Shown: positions 51,177-62,755, numbered from the stretch's first letter. The stretch is DNA of 64,000 bases from Chondrus crispus (GCF_000350225.1 NW_005179312.1:1-64000), one strand, 5' to 3'. Notes: generated from the letters alone by a model not told the origin. Program-made: numbers and translations.

Positions 51177-53206
51177 ATGGTGTCCGGTTCCGAGAGCTCC
51201 TGAGAAACCCGTCCTCGAGACGTACCGCCTGCCACGGCGGCGTGGATCGCTCGGAGTTGCCGCGAGGCACTCCGAGAGGCCGAACGGTTTACGCTCACTA
51301 CCGTAGCGGAAAAACTCGCAGCGCAATCGCCGGCGCTGCGAGAAAGTCTCGACAGCTTTGTTATGGAAACAATCGCCGCACAGGCGGATGTTCAGTCAGC
51401 GAAGGGACGCAATCGACTCTCTGCTTTTGAAAGCGTTTTGACTCGCGCCTGGCAGAAGGATATATCTGCCAGTGTCGACGAGGCCGTCCTCCCTTTGAAA
51501 CAAGAGATCGTCACTATAACTGCGGAGCTTAATACCCTCCGGCAGGAAGTCTCCGTCTTTAAGACGTCCGTCCCCATCCGTCACCGGCTACCCGGGTCGG
51601 ATCGGCGACGCAAACTCCAGTCCCTGCTGCTGTTACCCCTCCGACTACCGCCGGAGTTGCCACGACACCCATACCGGGTGAAGTGTCTACCACCACTCCG
51701 GTTGCGGAGCTACCCCCGTTGAACAAGTGCTTGCTCTTTTCAAACGTTACCCTCCCGCCGTTACAAGCACCTGGGATTCCGGTCCCCTCAATGGCGACCG
51801 TACCACAGTTTTCCGCCAATCACGCGGCGTTGATGACAACGGCTGGAGCGTCTCGAGAAGGTGCCTCCGCCGGACCCATACACCTGGCTGGTGAAGTACC
51901 TTCCCGGAGTGTACCGGGAGGGGACCGCGACCCTGGGGGAGGTTCGGACGACAACGGAGATGGACGACGAAAGAAATCCAAACCCGGTCGGAAGAAGCGC
52001 CAAGATTGCCGCCACAAGGGACGAAAGGGGAAAGACCCGCCACCGAAGAATTCATCCTCGTATCACTCGAGCTCGTCCTCGTCGTCTTCCTCTGACTCGG
52101 AATCTGATTCCGAGTCGGAGTCCCTCACGGCACCAATGCCGACGTTCGGCCCCAAACAGAAACACCTTTCTGTTTGGAAGCCGACGAACCACCGCTTCAG
52201 GGGTGCATGTAACTACCGAGCATACCGTCTCGTTGACACTGGCCAAAACTTGGATGACAAGGTTTATGCCACCACCCGTAAGAGGGTGCAATACCTCGTC
52301 GTCTTCATGGGCGAGTACAAGTTCAGCGCGGTGGACCCGATCAGAATCATAAGTTTCCTTGCGCGCTGCAAGGAAAACTTTGACAACGCCAATATGACGG
52401 AGGCGATGGCTCTGATGGCCCTCCTTCACCTGTTATCACCGCCCGCGAAAGAGGCGTATGAGTCCCAGAGGAATCTGCGCCGCAAATCCCAAGGGATCGT
52501 GAGTTGGGCCGCCGCTGTTAATTGGCTACTGCGCACATACGCGACTGACCTCGAAATCGAGCGGGCCCTCACCTCCTTACGGGAGTTACGCCAGAAGCAA
52601 GGCGAAACAGAAACCGAGTATGCTACTCGTATGTTAACCGCCCTCGGGAGATGTGGCGACGTCCACTCACCGTACGAGAGGACCACTCTGTACATAGATG
52701 GACCAACCCCCGCGATCAAGCCACTGGTGCTACAAACTCGCGAGGATCGTCCCCGATCCACGTTCGAGGATAAAGTAGGTCACGCCCGGTCACATAGCGG
52801 TGCTCTTCGGGCCCAGATAGCGGCTGGGCGCCGGGTGGACTTTATCAAGCCTCGCCCTGTTAAACAGGTTCTAGCTGCTCTTGATAACGTTCCGTCTTCG
52901 ACGACCGGCCCCACGGCCAGTTACCAATCAGCCAGGGGGGCCGAGAACTACTTCGCAATGGAAGGTGACAACGTCGGGGGGATATCCTCCCTACCGACAG
53001 AAGACTCCTCCTTCAGCGACGGAGATTCGCTTTTCTACGGCGACCGGCGCAAGCCGTACCAACCCGCTGTAGAGCGTCCGGGAAGTATCCGCGGCCCTTC
53101 CGGCGGACGAACGTCCCGGGAGTATCAGAAGGATCTGCGGGGGCCACCTTTCCCGCAGATTATTTGCTTCGCCTGCTACACAGTCGGAGATCACATTGTG
53201 GCATGA
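51177..53206 (+). CDS. gag: Chromovirus Gag (broken by a stop and frameshift)
   Basis: ATG 51177 (MVSGSESS) starts 98 bp after the LTR. TGA at 51201-51203 interrupts, and the same frame continues with a long coiled-coil-like segment (EALREAERFTLTTVAEKL..., SVDEAVLPLKQEIVTITAELNTL) to about 51570. The frame then changes and continues from 51683. That part has a Pro-rich stretch, a basic KKSKPGRKKRQDCRHKGRKG, a poly-Ser run with SDSESDSESES, and a capsid-like helical core (QYLVVFMGEYKFSAVDPIRIISFLARCKENF..., RELRQKQGETETEYATRM). The zinc-knuckle start CFACYTVGDHI at the end is cut by a frameshift near 53200. Confidence 0.75.
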
Positions 53207-53668
53207 AGGTGAAGGATGTATCCCTCGTACCCCACCAGTACGAGAAGCTATCGACGGCCCAGAAGAGCCGGGTCCCACCAGATGCGTATCTCCGTGCCGT
53301 TGCCCTCCTCAGTTACAAGGCTATCCGGGCAATAAATCCCGTTCCTGTCACCGGACAGTCGCCGACGTCGGCAACTGTGGCGAAGTTCTCCCGCCTGTGG
53401 ATGGCGTACAGCGACCTCCGAAAAACTAGGAGAACCTTAGTCTGCAGCAACTGAGGTAAAGACGGGGGCTACTCCGGAGAACTCGCCCAAGTCGGCGGAT
53501 ACAATTTCACCTCCCAAGATGGAGAAGCGTCTCGGAGTACTCGGCCGTAAACACAATGGCTCAACCCAGGACAATCCCGATCCTGAAGGCCTCGGTACGC
53601 TACGCCGACCATGGCGGACGAACATCCAGCCGCTTGCACCGGATGTTCACGCCTCTGCAACAGTGATG

Positions 53669-54301
53669 AACTTGTCGCGGAGAAACTACAAGGTCTATGC
53701 AGACCTTGGTATTACCTCAGCTGTCATGGTGAGGCAACTCACTATCCTCGACACGGGGGCGGGTTCCAACTTCGTTCGAGGTGATACCTTACTTCCAGGA
53801 TGGGAGTCGCTCGTCACCCCGGGTGAAATCCCGACAATCGCTGACGCAAATGGCCGCCCATTGCGGACGAGAGGACAAATCCCACTGGTGGGGCGGTTAG
53901 GTGACCGCACCATGAAGTGTAACTTCATCGTTTGCCAACGATTGGCAGCCCCCGTCATTCTCGGGTATGAGTTTAACGACAAATTTGTCAAAGCAATCTA
54001 CCCCCGACCAAAGTTAGTGGAGTTGGACGACGGTACAAAAGTACCGATCGTTCGTAAACCGGCTCGTCGTGCCGTAGATCACCCTCCGCTCCCCTCGGAG
54101 CAGCAGTATACTCCCGAGGCTGGGCGCATATCGCCCAAGCTTAAGGTGTCCCGAGCGGTGGATATACCGGCCGGTACCCAAACACGTCACCAATGGACGA
54201 AGAGGACTTTCCACGGTGGAGCCAAAACCGCAATTATATGCGAAGCATCGTGTCTCCGTTGCCAACGGGGTGATCCACATCACTCCGTTGCAGGAGTTTA
54301 A
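53669..54301 (+). CDS. Chromovirus aspartic protease region
   Basis: The frame (open from 53519) has MNLSRRNYKVYADLGITSAV and the active site QLTILDTGAGSNFVRGDTL, then PLVGRLGDRTMKCNFIVCQRLAAPVILGYEFNDKFVKAI, the usual second half. Catalytic Asp is present. The linker to RT continues in another frame from 54216 (RVSVANGVIHITPLQEFKILVANFS). Protease would process the Gag-Pol precursor. Confidence 0.8.
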   Translation, partial: NLSRRNYKVYADLGITSAVMVRQLTILDTGAGSNFVRGDTLLPGWESLVTPGEIPTIADANGRPLRTRGQIPLVGRLGDRTMKCNFIVCQRLAAPVILGYEFNDKFVKAIYPRPKLVELDDGTKVPIVRKPARRAVDHPPLPSEQQYTPEAGRISPKLKVSRAVDIPAGTQTRHQWTKRTFHGGAKTAIICEASCLRCQRGDPHHSVAGV

Positions 54302-55445
54302 AATCTTGGTAGCCAACTTCTCACCGGCCACCAAGCGACTGTCGAAGAACCAAGTGGTTGGTTTCGTTTCTCTCCATCCCCGTGCGGTGATTCGCACGGC
54401 GATGCTATTAGACGCAGTTCTTGCGGCGGAGTTCGACGAGGGGAGCCCTCCTTCACAGGGCGCAGACCCCCCTCGCTCACCTTCCTCGACTCATGAGGTT
54501 TCTCATCCCATGGATGCTGTACCCCTCGACCACTTGCCGCAACACGTGCGGAAGCAGGTTCGCACCATGCTTACGCCGTACGCAGGCATGTGGAATGGGA
54601 ATCTGGGTGAGGTTCGAGCGACCGAACATCGCATCGAACTCACCCCCGGCGGAAAGCCGTTTCGTTGTCAACCCTATCGGGCTGGTCCTCGCGCCCGAGA
54701 GGCGGAACAAGACTAGGTAGACGAGATGTTGGCAAGCGGGGTTATCACCCGGTTGAAATCCGAGTGGGCCTTGCCGGTCGTTCTCATCCCCAAGTCGGAT
54801 GGCAGTCTCCGTTTTTGCGTCGACTATCGTCGCTTAAACGCCCTAACCGTGCGTGACACGTACCCTATTCCTCGCATGGACGAGTGCCTAGATTCCCTAG
54901 GTGAAGGCAAGGTGTTCAACACTCTGTATTGTAACTCCGGGTACTGGCAAATTCCAGTTGCCAAGGAGGATAGGGCCAAAACCACATTCATGTGTCATGC
55001 CGGGACGTACCAGTAAAACCGAATGCCCTTCGGGTTGATGAACGCCGTGGCTTCATTTCAACGAATGTTGGATATTCTCCTCTCTAGCTACAGCTGGAAG
55101 AGTTGCTTGATTTACTCGGATGATATTATAATTTTCTCCAAGGACCACGGCTCCCATCTCAAGGATGTGGAGGTTATACTCCAGGCTCTACAGCAGGAAG
55201 GATTGTCACTTAAGCTCAAAAAGTGTAAGTTTTTTCAGGACTCCGTGGAGTACCTGGGTCATATCATTCGTCCGGGGGAACCACAAGTTCACTCGAAGAA
55301 CGTCAAAGCGCTCTCCAAAGCGACACCTCCACGGACCCAAACCGAGCTCCGCTCGTTCTTGGGGATGTGTAATGTTTACCGACGTTTCGTCGATCACTTC
55401 GCTAAAATAGCGGCGCCTCTTACGGCGATGCTCCGCAAGGGATAA
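54216..55445 (+). CDS. pol: Chromovirus reverse transcriptase with three in-frame stops
   Basis: One frame carries the pre-RT linker (PYAGMWNGNLGEV...HRIELTPGGKPFRCQPYRAGP), then after TAG 54714-54716 SEWALPVVLIPKSDGSLRFCVDYRRLNALT. After TAA 55014-55016 it reads NRMPFGLMNAVASFQRM and the catalytic box YSDDIIIF near 55115, followed by FFQDSVEYLGHII and RSFLGMCNVYRRFV to TAA 55443-55445. All stops fall at otherwise conserved spots (Y-Q-*-N-R-M-P-F-G), so they are point mutations rather than gene ends. RNase H follows after a frame change. Confidence 0.85.
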
Positions 55446-55504
55446 CCGGATCTCCTTCCCGTCTTTGATGAAGATCGAACCACAGCCTTCGATACGCTGA
55501 AGGC

Positions 55505-57655
55505 GTGTCTAATATCCCCCCGGTGTTGAAGCTTCCCCGCCTCGGGTTACTTTACTCGCTCGATACCGATGCGTCTGATGCTCAACTGGGCTGTACCTTG
55601 TTACAGACCCACGAGGATGGAAACCGACACCCTGTCGGGTATTGGTCCCGCACGCTAGCGTCAGCGGAACGGAGCTACTCGACAACCGAGAAAGAATGCC
55701 TCGCCATCGTATGGGCGATCCAAACGCTGCGTCCATACTTGGAACGCGAGCGGTTTAGGGTTAACACCGATCACCATTCTCTCAGGTGGCTTATGAACCT
55801 CGTCGACGCGAGTGGTCGACTTGCCCGGAGGTGCTTGCGCCTGGCCGAATATGACTTCGACGTGACTTACGTGAAGGGTATCAAGAATTGTCTTGCCGAC
55901 GCGTTAGGTCGTATGCCCTCCACGGGGGGTACCACCGTCCCAATTGACGCGGAGATCCCATGTTACTCCGTCATATATTTGGAAGATGATACTTTGAACA
56001 CAGAGGATAAGTTCGACGACACAGATGTCGATACCACGACCGACTGTTACGCTTTGGAACCCCCGGCATCACTTGCCGCATTAAAATACGACGATTTCTC
56101 GCGTGAACAAGCCTCCGACCCCTTGTGCAGGGAGGTGGCTTCCGGTCTCGCGAAGGAGGAGGCTTCCGCCCAACTTCGTTCGTCACGGTTCTTCGTCAAT
56201 TCAGAAGGTTTAATCTGTCGGAAAGCCCACCTTGATGGTGTTGAACAGATACTCGTACCAACAACCCTCCGCGAGAAGGTGTTGTATTTGTCCCATTACC
56301 CCGTCACCTCGAGTCACCCTGGAGGTCGGCGTCTGTTTTACACGCTCCGGCAGCGGTATTATTGGCCGAGCATGTCGGTCGATGCTTATTCCACAGTACG
56401 GATGTGCCAGAATTGTGCCAAGGCCCGCATTAAGTTGCGTAAACACAACTCGGAGTTGAAGACCTTCCCTCCATCAGGCCCCTTGGAGTATATCGCAATT
56501 GATATCCTTGGAGAACTTCCCCGAACACCAAGAGGTAACCGCTACCTCTTGGTGATGACGGATCGTTACTCCAAGTTAACCCGTACAGTACCTTTACGGA
56601 AGATCACCGCCGAAACCGTTGCACAGGCGTTCATATCACACTGGGTATTCGTTTACGGAGCCCCAGTGAAACATCTCTCTGATAATGGGACCCAGTTCAC
56701 CTCAAGGTTCTTCCTCGCAGTGTGCAAAATCCTCTCGATTGAGAGTGTGTTCACGACAGCATATCACCCCCAGACAAATGGGCAGGTGGAGAGATTCAAC
56801 AGAACGTTGGTCTCAACCCTCCGGCACTACCTCGCCCATATCCAACGTGACTGGGATCAGTACACGGATGCCCTCACCTACGGCTAGAACTGCACGATGA
56901 ACAGGATGATTGGCATGAAGCCTTTTGACCTGGTGTTATCCCGGACCCCGAGTCCGTTGTCTCTACAACAAACCCCGTTGTTGGATCCTTCCGCCTCACG
57001 AGCGCAATTCAAGTTCCGCTTCCTAGCGTAGCTACGCAGCCTGATGGCGACAGCCACCAAACATCTGCTGGTCGGCCAGAGCCGATACAAACGCGATTTT
57101 GACGGGCGGATACGGAACCCCACCCCGGAATATGAGGTGAGTTACCAAGTCCTCGTTAATCGAAAAGCAGCTCTACGTTCAGAGGATAAAACCGACAAGG
57201 ATCGGGTCAACAACAAACTCGCACCACGCACTGAGGGTCCGTTCCCAGTAGTGGAGGTGGACGACCACACCGTCACAGTCCTTCGAGGGACAGGACTGAA
57301 AGACAGGATCTCTCGTGACAGAGTAGTCAAGTCTCCACCATTGCATAGCAATGTGGAGGATACCGCGCCCATGCCGACGGACTCTTGCGACGATGAGGCC
57401 AACTCTTCGCCCGAGGAAACACCGACAGTGGGTGACGATGCCGCAGCACAAGCCGTTAGCCCACCGCGTGATGACGTCTATCATGAGGGTACGACGCCCA
57501 CCCCGGCGCTCGCAACCACGCGCGTGCCGGGTCTGATGGACGCTATAAGGAATGGCGCTTTGGAGCTGGTCATATCGCGACTCGCCTACGCCCCCCCTCA
57601 GGAGGGGGAAAAAGGCATTTCAAGGAGGAAAGAGACCACTACCCCTCAGAGGTAA
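55505..57655 (+). CDS. Chromovirus RNase H and integrase
   Basis: RNase H begins LLYSLDTDASDAQLGCTL and has TEKECLAIVWAI and NTDHHSLRWL. The integrase zinc domain is HYPVTSSHPGGRRLFYTLR...MCQNC. The core follows with IAIDILGELPRT, LSDNGTQFTSRF and QTNGQVERFNRTL (D, D, E). TAG 56885-56887 replaces a Tyr-like codon in TYG-*-NCTMNRMIGMKPFDLVL. The C-terminal part (57044-57655) has ATATKHLLVGQSRYKRDFDGR and a GPF-V-like segment GPFPVVEVDDHTVTVL. Confidence 0.85.
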
Positions 57656-57825
57656 GAGTCGCGCCATACGGAAAATACTCCGGGGCCCCCCGTGCCCACA
57701 GTGCCCGAAACATTAGCGAGAAGGCTCGTACGGATCATCTCCCAGCCACTCTCGGGGACACGTGGCCAGCAAGCACGAGGACCAGCGGCCCCCTGGGAAA
57801 TATCCGGGATAAAGTACGCTCCCTG

Positions 57826-58260
57826 GTGGCGGATTCCCCCTCGCGCGAGATTTCGGACACGGAAGAAATCTCACCGACGAGATCTACAGTGCAACAAGCA
57901 CTCGCCAAAGCCCTGCGGTCATTCGCTGCGAAGCGTATCTTCGAACCTGACGCCTTTGGTCCGCCGCCCGTTGGTTCGGAACCGCCGCCCTCAGGGAAGC
58001 CGTCATCACCCTCGTCAACCCCTCCTGGAGTCCTACCCACCGAGTGTGTCGTGGACTCGCTCTCCGGCTACTCCCCGAGAACGGACGGTATCCCCCTATT
58101 TCGCGTCCGCTGGTACGGGTATTCTACGGACGACGACACCTGGAAGCCGGCCCATCACGTGGATTATAAAACGGTCGTTCGTTACTGTCGCCGAAAACGC
58201 TTAAGAATACCCGCCCGTTCCCTGTGGGACCGGCCCGACAGCGTGGGCATACAACACTGA
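57826..58260 (+). CDS. Chromodomain of the chromovirus
   Basis: The frame reads ECVVDSLSGYSPRTDGIPLFRVRWYGYSTDDDTWKPAHHVDYKTVVRYCRR before TGA 58258-58260. The V..L..., F-RVRWYGY and DTW-P blocks define a chromodomain. It is in a different frame from integrase, so another indel lies in 57655-57826. It places the element among chromoviruses. Confidence 0.8.
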   Translation: MADSPSREISDTEEISPTRSTVQQALAKALRSFAAKRIFEPDAFGPPPVGSEPPPSGKPSSPSSTPPGVLPTECVVDSLSGYSPRTDGIPLFRVRWYGYSTDDDTWKPAHHVDYKTVVRYCRRKRLRIPARSLWDRPDSVGIQH

Positions 58261-58349
58261 CCGCTACTTTCCGAGGATCTACCGCCCCCTCCCCGGTACG
58301 CTCATCTCCGAGAAAGGGGGCGCCGACTGCCTCGCGAAGCATTTCCAAT

Positions 58350-59475
58350 GCTGATCAAGTAAGTTACTCGAGAAACGAGGACCCCCAACTCGCTGACTGA
58401 GGATTTTACTTTTACCTCGACAACGAGAGAACTGTACAGCTTGCATACCCGAAGCTCGTCAATTGATGAACTCGTCACCGCGGATCTCGAACTCGCTTGC
58501 CCAAGGATTTGTACTTGTTACCTCGACAAACGCGAGAGTGTACAGCTCGCATAATCGAAGCCGGTCAAATAACGAACTCGTTATCCGCGGACCCCGAACT
58601 CGTTGACTGAGGATTTTACTTTTACCTCGACAACGAGAGAAGTGTACAGCTCGCACACCCGAAGCTGACCACGTAATTTACTCGACCACCGCGGATCTCG
58701 AACTCGCATGCCCGAGGATTTCTACTTATTGCCTAGACAAACGCGAGAACGTACAGCTCGCCGATCCGAGGTTGGGCAATTAGGAACTTGGTAATCAAGG
58801 ATTATAAACTCGCTTGACCGAGGAGGTTACGTATTACCCCGATAAACGCGAGAAGTATACAGCTCGCGTAATCGAAGCTGGTCAACTAACGAACTCGTTA
58901 TCCGCGGATCCCAAACTCGTTTGAACGAGGATGTTACTTATTACCTCGACAAACGCGAGAATGGTACAGCTCGCATAATCAAAGCTGGTCAATGAATGAC
59001 CTCGTTCACCACGGATCTCAAACTCGTTTGACTGAGGATGTTACTATTTTACTCGACAAGGCGAGCGTGTACAGCTCGCCTATCCGAGTTTGGGCAATTA
59101 GGGACTCGCTAGTCAAGGTTCATAAGCTCGCTTGACCGAGGATGTTACCTATTACCTCGACAAACGCCAGAAGTCTACAGCTCGCATAATCGAAGCCGGT
59201 CCGGTCCATTAATGAACTCGTTAGCCGCGGATCCCAAACTCGGTTGACCAAGGATGTTACTTATCACCTCGACAAACGCGAGAAGGTTACACCTCGCATA
59301 ATCGAAGCAGTTCAATGAGTGAACTCGTTCACCACTGATCTCCAACTCGTTTGACAGAGCATTTTTACTATTTTTACTCGACAAGGCGAGCGTGTACAGC
59401 TCGCATATCCGACGCTGGTCAACTAAGAAACTCGAGACCCGAGGACTCTCACTCGCAGGTCCGAGGTGTATCGAG
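58350..59475. repeat. Tandem array, about 107-bp unit, roughly ten copies
   Basis: Units contain .AACTCG.TTGAC.GAGGAT.TTACT, then TACCTCGACAAACGCGAGA, GTACAGCTCGCATAATCGAAGC and GGTCAA. Starts fall near 58389, 58488, 58596, 58699, 58806, 58913, 59020, 59126, 59233, 59343 and 59450. CTCGACAA..GCGAG could form small stems. It lies between pol and the antisense ORFs. Confidence 0.85.
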
Positions 59476-59546
59476 GCGCGGCCCACCCAGCCCGCGCCAC
59501 TGGCCGCGACCGCCGACCAACCGGTTGGTCGACGCCCCACCTCGGA

Positions 59547-60185
59547 CTACTTCTCTTCCTCATAGCCTTCGAGTTCCTCCTCCGGGACCACCTCGCGGGG
59601 TCCACCAGGAGTCACCCCGCCCTCCCCTTCCCCTCCCTCGGGAGTCGACTTCTCCGCTCCGACGCCTCGGTCGGGCTCCTCCCCCGTCTCCGGGCGGAGG
59701 GGCACCTCCGTCGGAAGAGGTTCGGACGGGGGCACACTCGCACGACCCGCCACCTCGGTGACCTCCACGGAGTCCGCCTCCGCAACGAGGCGTCTCACTT
59801 TCGCTGCCATCAGAGGATTGCGAAGTAACGCGAGCAACTTGGCGTCAGACAACTCAAGCAGATCGCACCCGGTCCCCTCCGCTTGCGCTACCGGCGTCAC
59901 GACAGCTGCACCTTCGGCCATCACGACATCGGTCGTTGTACTGCGCTCGCCGTGTTTCGCCCTCACGCGGGCGGGTTCAGGCGCGCAGTGGCCCGGATCG
60001 CCCTCGGCTACTTCCTCACGCGGTCGCCCGCATGCATTTTCTCCACCAACCCAGGAGGTGGTCTCCGGTCCGCCCAAGGGCCGGTCGGACTGGGTGACGT
60101 TCAAGGTTCCGGCTTCAATGCGCACCCAGTTCCCCGTCAGCAGCGTACCGGCATCAAACCGCCGCCCGGGCGAGTGATTCCTCAC
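59547..60185 (-). CDS. Second ORF antisense to the chromovirus, 212 codons, acidic
   Basis: The frame starts MRNHSPGRRFDAGTLLTGNWVRIEAGTLNV, then becomes Pro/Glu/Gly-rich with a helical DLLELSDAKLLALLRNPLMAAKVRRLVAEADSVEV and ends EEELEGYEEEK. It lies 216 bp downstream of the 267-codon antisense ORF on the same strand, so the two could be exons or a two-ORF transcript. The low-complexity tail weakens the call. Confidence 0.4.
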   Translation of the reverse strand: MRNHSPGRRFDAGTLLTGNWVRIEAGTLNVTQSDRPLGGPETTSWVGGENACGRPREEVAEGDPGHCAPEPARVRAKHGERSTTTDVVMAEGAAVVTPVAQAEGTGCDLLELSDAKLLALLRNPLMAAKVRRLVAEADSVEVTEVAGRASVPPSEPLPTEVPLRPETGEEPDRGVGAEKSTPEGGEGEGGVTPGGPREVVPEEELEGYEEEK

Positions 60186-60401
60186 TCGGGGGTTGTCGAA
60201 GTATGCCCTTGACTATAGGGAACCCGAGGCCAGTCAACGCTGTCATGGAGATCTAGCAGCGCATGAAGTCGACCCTGCAGAAAGGCAGTCCTCAACACCC
60301 TCGTCAAATCGAGACCGCAGCCACTCCACAACGGCTGTCGGGAGCACATATAAGCGGCCATCATACGTGGACCAGATGAAGCGTTTCGCAATGATTGCAA
60401 G

Positions 60402-61205
60402 CTATTCACTCAGAAACACCATCCACTTTGGTGATTGAGGATCTTCCATCATGCCTAGACCGTGGTACACCAGGCATGGTGGAAGCTCAGCAATGAAGTC
60501 CGCCGGGACTTCATATTGGTCAAACCATGTCGGTAGATCTGGATACCGCGTGTGCAACGTCACTCGCTCGAACGAGGTTACCTCTACCCACTCGTAGGCG
60601 ATGAAAACCCCCATGCGGTTCCGCATACGACGCTCAAACTTGAGCTTCCCATGCATGGCGGGGTTCTTCTGCCTCTCAAATTCGACGGCATACCCTGCCC
60701 GCAACAACGGCGGGCCCCACGCCATCATCGACACGGATGGTTCCTCCTCCCTTTCGCGGAGTCCTCCCATAATATGCCGCAAATTGGCAACATACCCACG
60801 GTCGGTCTCCTCACGGTACGCCCACGTGTCTAAATCCCACCCCCAGGGGACTAGCCGGTCGCACGGGGTACGACGGATGCGCTGTCGAATGAAACTTATG
60901 AACGCTTCTCGCGATTCGGCATCCGTCCGCCTGAACTCGGGGCGTAGTAACTCATTCGCTACGACCAATCGATGGCTGAAGTCTCTGGAAAACACAGCCT
61001 GTAAGCTGAGACCACCCGGCAGCTCGCCCGTTGCCGTCGCGTAGGTACGGATCAAGTCCCGGTCCCACAACCCTTCCGCCGAAAGGAACGGTGCCCTCTT
61101 GAATAACAAAGGGGCGTCGGTCATGCTCCGTCCCCATAAATCGCTCGCCCGAGGCCAATGTCCGCCGTCGTGGCCGTACCTCCCCGCGAGCATTGCCCCG
61201 TGCAT
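60402..61205 (-). CDS. ORF antisense to the chromovirus, 267 codons
   Basis: An uninterrupted frame starts 174 bp from the 3' LTR (MHGAMLAGRYGHDGGHWPRAS; an internal Met gives MTDAPLLFKRAPFL). The product is globular-looking, rich in Trp, Tyr and Arg (LVPWGWDLDTWAYREETDRGYVANL, KFERRMRNRMGVFIAYEWVEV, YPDLPTWFDQYEVPADFIAEL), with no low-complexity bias. I recognise no family. It is intact, while every sense ORF of the element is broken, so selection or chance must be tested. It might be a captured gene or an accessory protein of this lineage. Confidence 0.55.
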   Translation of the reverse strand: MHGAMLAGRYGHDGGHWPRASDLWGRSMTDAPLLFKRAPFLSAEGLWDRDLIRTYATATGELPGGLSLQAVFSRDFSHRLVVANELLRPEFRRTDAESREAFISFIRQRIRRTPCDRLVPWGWDLDTWAYREETDRGYVANLRHIMGGLREREEEPSVSMMAWGPPLLRAGYAVEFERQKNPAMHGKLKFERRMRNRMGVFIAYEWVEVTSFERVTLHTRYPDLPTWFDQYEVPADFIAELPPCLVYHGLGMMEDPQSPKWMVFLSE

Positions 61206-61378
61206 CGTATCCCGCTCAACTTACGGTCCGCCGATCCGTTTACCCTCGCCCAGCCGAGTTCCCACCGTGCCGTGCACGATCAAGTCGGGACACAACCCGG
61301 GGTACTGTACGCGTCAATGGCGGAAATAATCCCGCTGAATCACCACTCGCGGGACGCTCGGCTCTACCAGGGGGGCTA

Positions 61379-62037
61379 TGTAGTGCACTAACATGCCTCC
61401 CTCAATAGCGAGGCACACGCGAGTTATCTCACGTGTACAGGTGTATTTCTCCCTCAGGCACGGCCTGGTGTAAGCTCTGTCGAAGTACTGACAGCTCATC
61501 ACCCACGTGAAAACGTGTATTATCACCACGTGTATTCGTGTATCATAACCCGGTACCAGGGGTATTGCGTACAGTACAGCATATAAGCAGGTACGCCGGT
61601 ATTATTACCGTATTTTAAGCGATTATTATTACGGCGTCGACGACCATATAGTCGACGCTCCACCCTAAGTAAACAGGCACGAGGCCTGGGGTTCTTTCTC
61701 ATGTTTCTGGATTCTCAGTAGTAGCCTCGCGCCGGTCCTCGCACACCCTGTGCGACACCACGCGATCCCATCTATTCCCTTGAATCCCCACTCCTTTCTA
61801 CCGCGCGCTGCTACCGAGGATACCACCGCCCCTACGCGCGTCCGTTGCCACTCCGCTCCCCTACTACGCTCGCTTCGCTCTGTGTTTGTCTGTTCCTACC
61901 CGTGTCTACCTACCGCGCACGCGCGCCCGGCCCCCTGGCGCCGGTTATCACCGGGTGGTCTCCCGTTCCCCACCCCCCCGCGTCCCGAACACGCGTGCTC
62001 TGGCTGAGGCTGCCACACGTGGCCTCAATGCACGACA
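61379..62037 (+). repeat. 3' LTR of the chromovirus (659 bp)
   Basis: Begins TGTAGTGCACTAACATGCC and ends ATGCACGACA. It is preceded by a short purine tract (CCAGGGGGGCTA). Confidence 0.9.
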
Positions 62038-62042
62038 ATACG

Positions 62043-62520
62043 TGTCAAACACGTGTCAAATCGAGAAAAATGAAACATGTCCAAACTTTACTGTAGAGTG
62101 CTAGCGGGTACAAATATCACACATGTCATCCCCAAAAATGAAACACGCTCCAAATTGACTAGAGAGTGCAGCCATGTACAAATATCACACGTGTCACCTC
62201 CAAAAGTAAGACATGTTTAGAATAAAATGTAGATCGCTAGCGTGGTCAAATATCACACGTGTAAACACAAAATAAGAAACATGATCCAATTGGTTGGGGA
62301 GTTCAGCTATATACAAATGACACACGTATCAACTCTGAAAAAGAACCATGTTCAGGCTGAACCGTAAAGTGCTATCGTGTACAAATTTCACACGTGTCAG
62401 CACCAGGAAAGAGACATGCTTTGAATTGACTGGAGAGTGCAGCTATCTACCAATATCACACGTGTCTGTTCCAAAAATGTAACATGGCAACAATCAGGCT
62501 AAAAAGGCGGCCGAGTACAT
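62043..62520. repeat. Minisatellite, about 69-bp unit
   Basis: Units contain TACAAATATCACACGTGTCA, then AAAAATGAAACATG and CCAAATTGACTAGAGAGTGCAGC, at about 62105, 62175, 62240, 62312, 62382 and 62450. The left flank of the chromovirus (50340-50419) is also full of CACACGTGTC motifs, so the element landed in this array. Confidence 0.75.
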
Positions 62521-62577
62521 ATATTGCCCGTGCACGAGTTCAACACCTATGTCTAGTTCTGTCGTTAGTTGCCGCGG

Positions 62578-62755
62578 GACGATACGTTTTGGGCATATGT
62601 CAGGATCGATACGTAATGACAAAAACCTATCGTCCGGGACTGAATCGTCGTATGTAGGATTTTAGTACTGACTACGGTATATGGCTCAAAACGTATCGTG
62701 CTGGGCGGTTTTGACGGCGCCAGTTTTCTGGTGGGACGATACGTTTTAGGACGAT
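62578..62755. repeat. Inverted repeats around GACGATACGTTTTGGGC
   Basis: GACGATACGTTTTGGGCATAT (near 62579) is inverted as ATATGGCTCAAAACGTATCGTGC (near 62677-62700). A third copy in direct orientation (GGGACGATACGTTTTAGGAC) lies near 62733. This may be a foldback or a decayed small DNA element. Confidence 0.5.

Larger units (their letters stand above)
50420..62037 (+). mobile_element. Complete chromovirus (Ty3/gypsy), 11.6 kb, mutated
   Basis: Two 659-bp LTRs (TGTAGT.CAC...GTGCACGACA) are flanked by ATACG (50415-50419 and 62038-62042). A primer-binding site, gag, protease, RT, RNase H, integrase and chromodomain follow in order on the plus strand. Next come a tandem array and two antisense ORFs before the 3' LTR. 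By eye the LTRs differ at about 15 positions (roughly 2%). At least six in-frame stops or shifts disable the polyprotein. Confidence 0.9.

Noticed and set aside
58350..59475. Array as tRNA or 5S gene cluster
   Set aside because: No box A/B promoter pattern, cloverleaf or 5S core could be found in the 107-bp unit.
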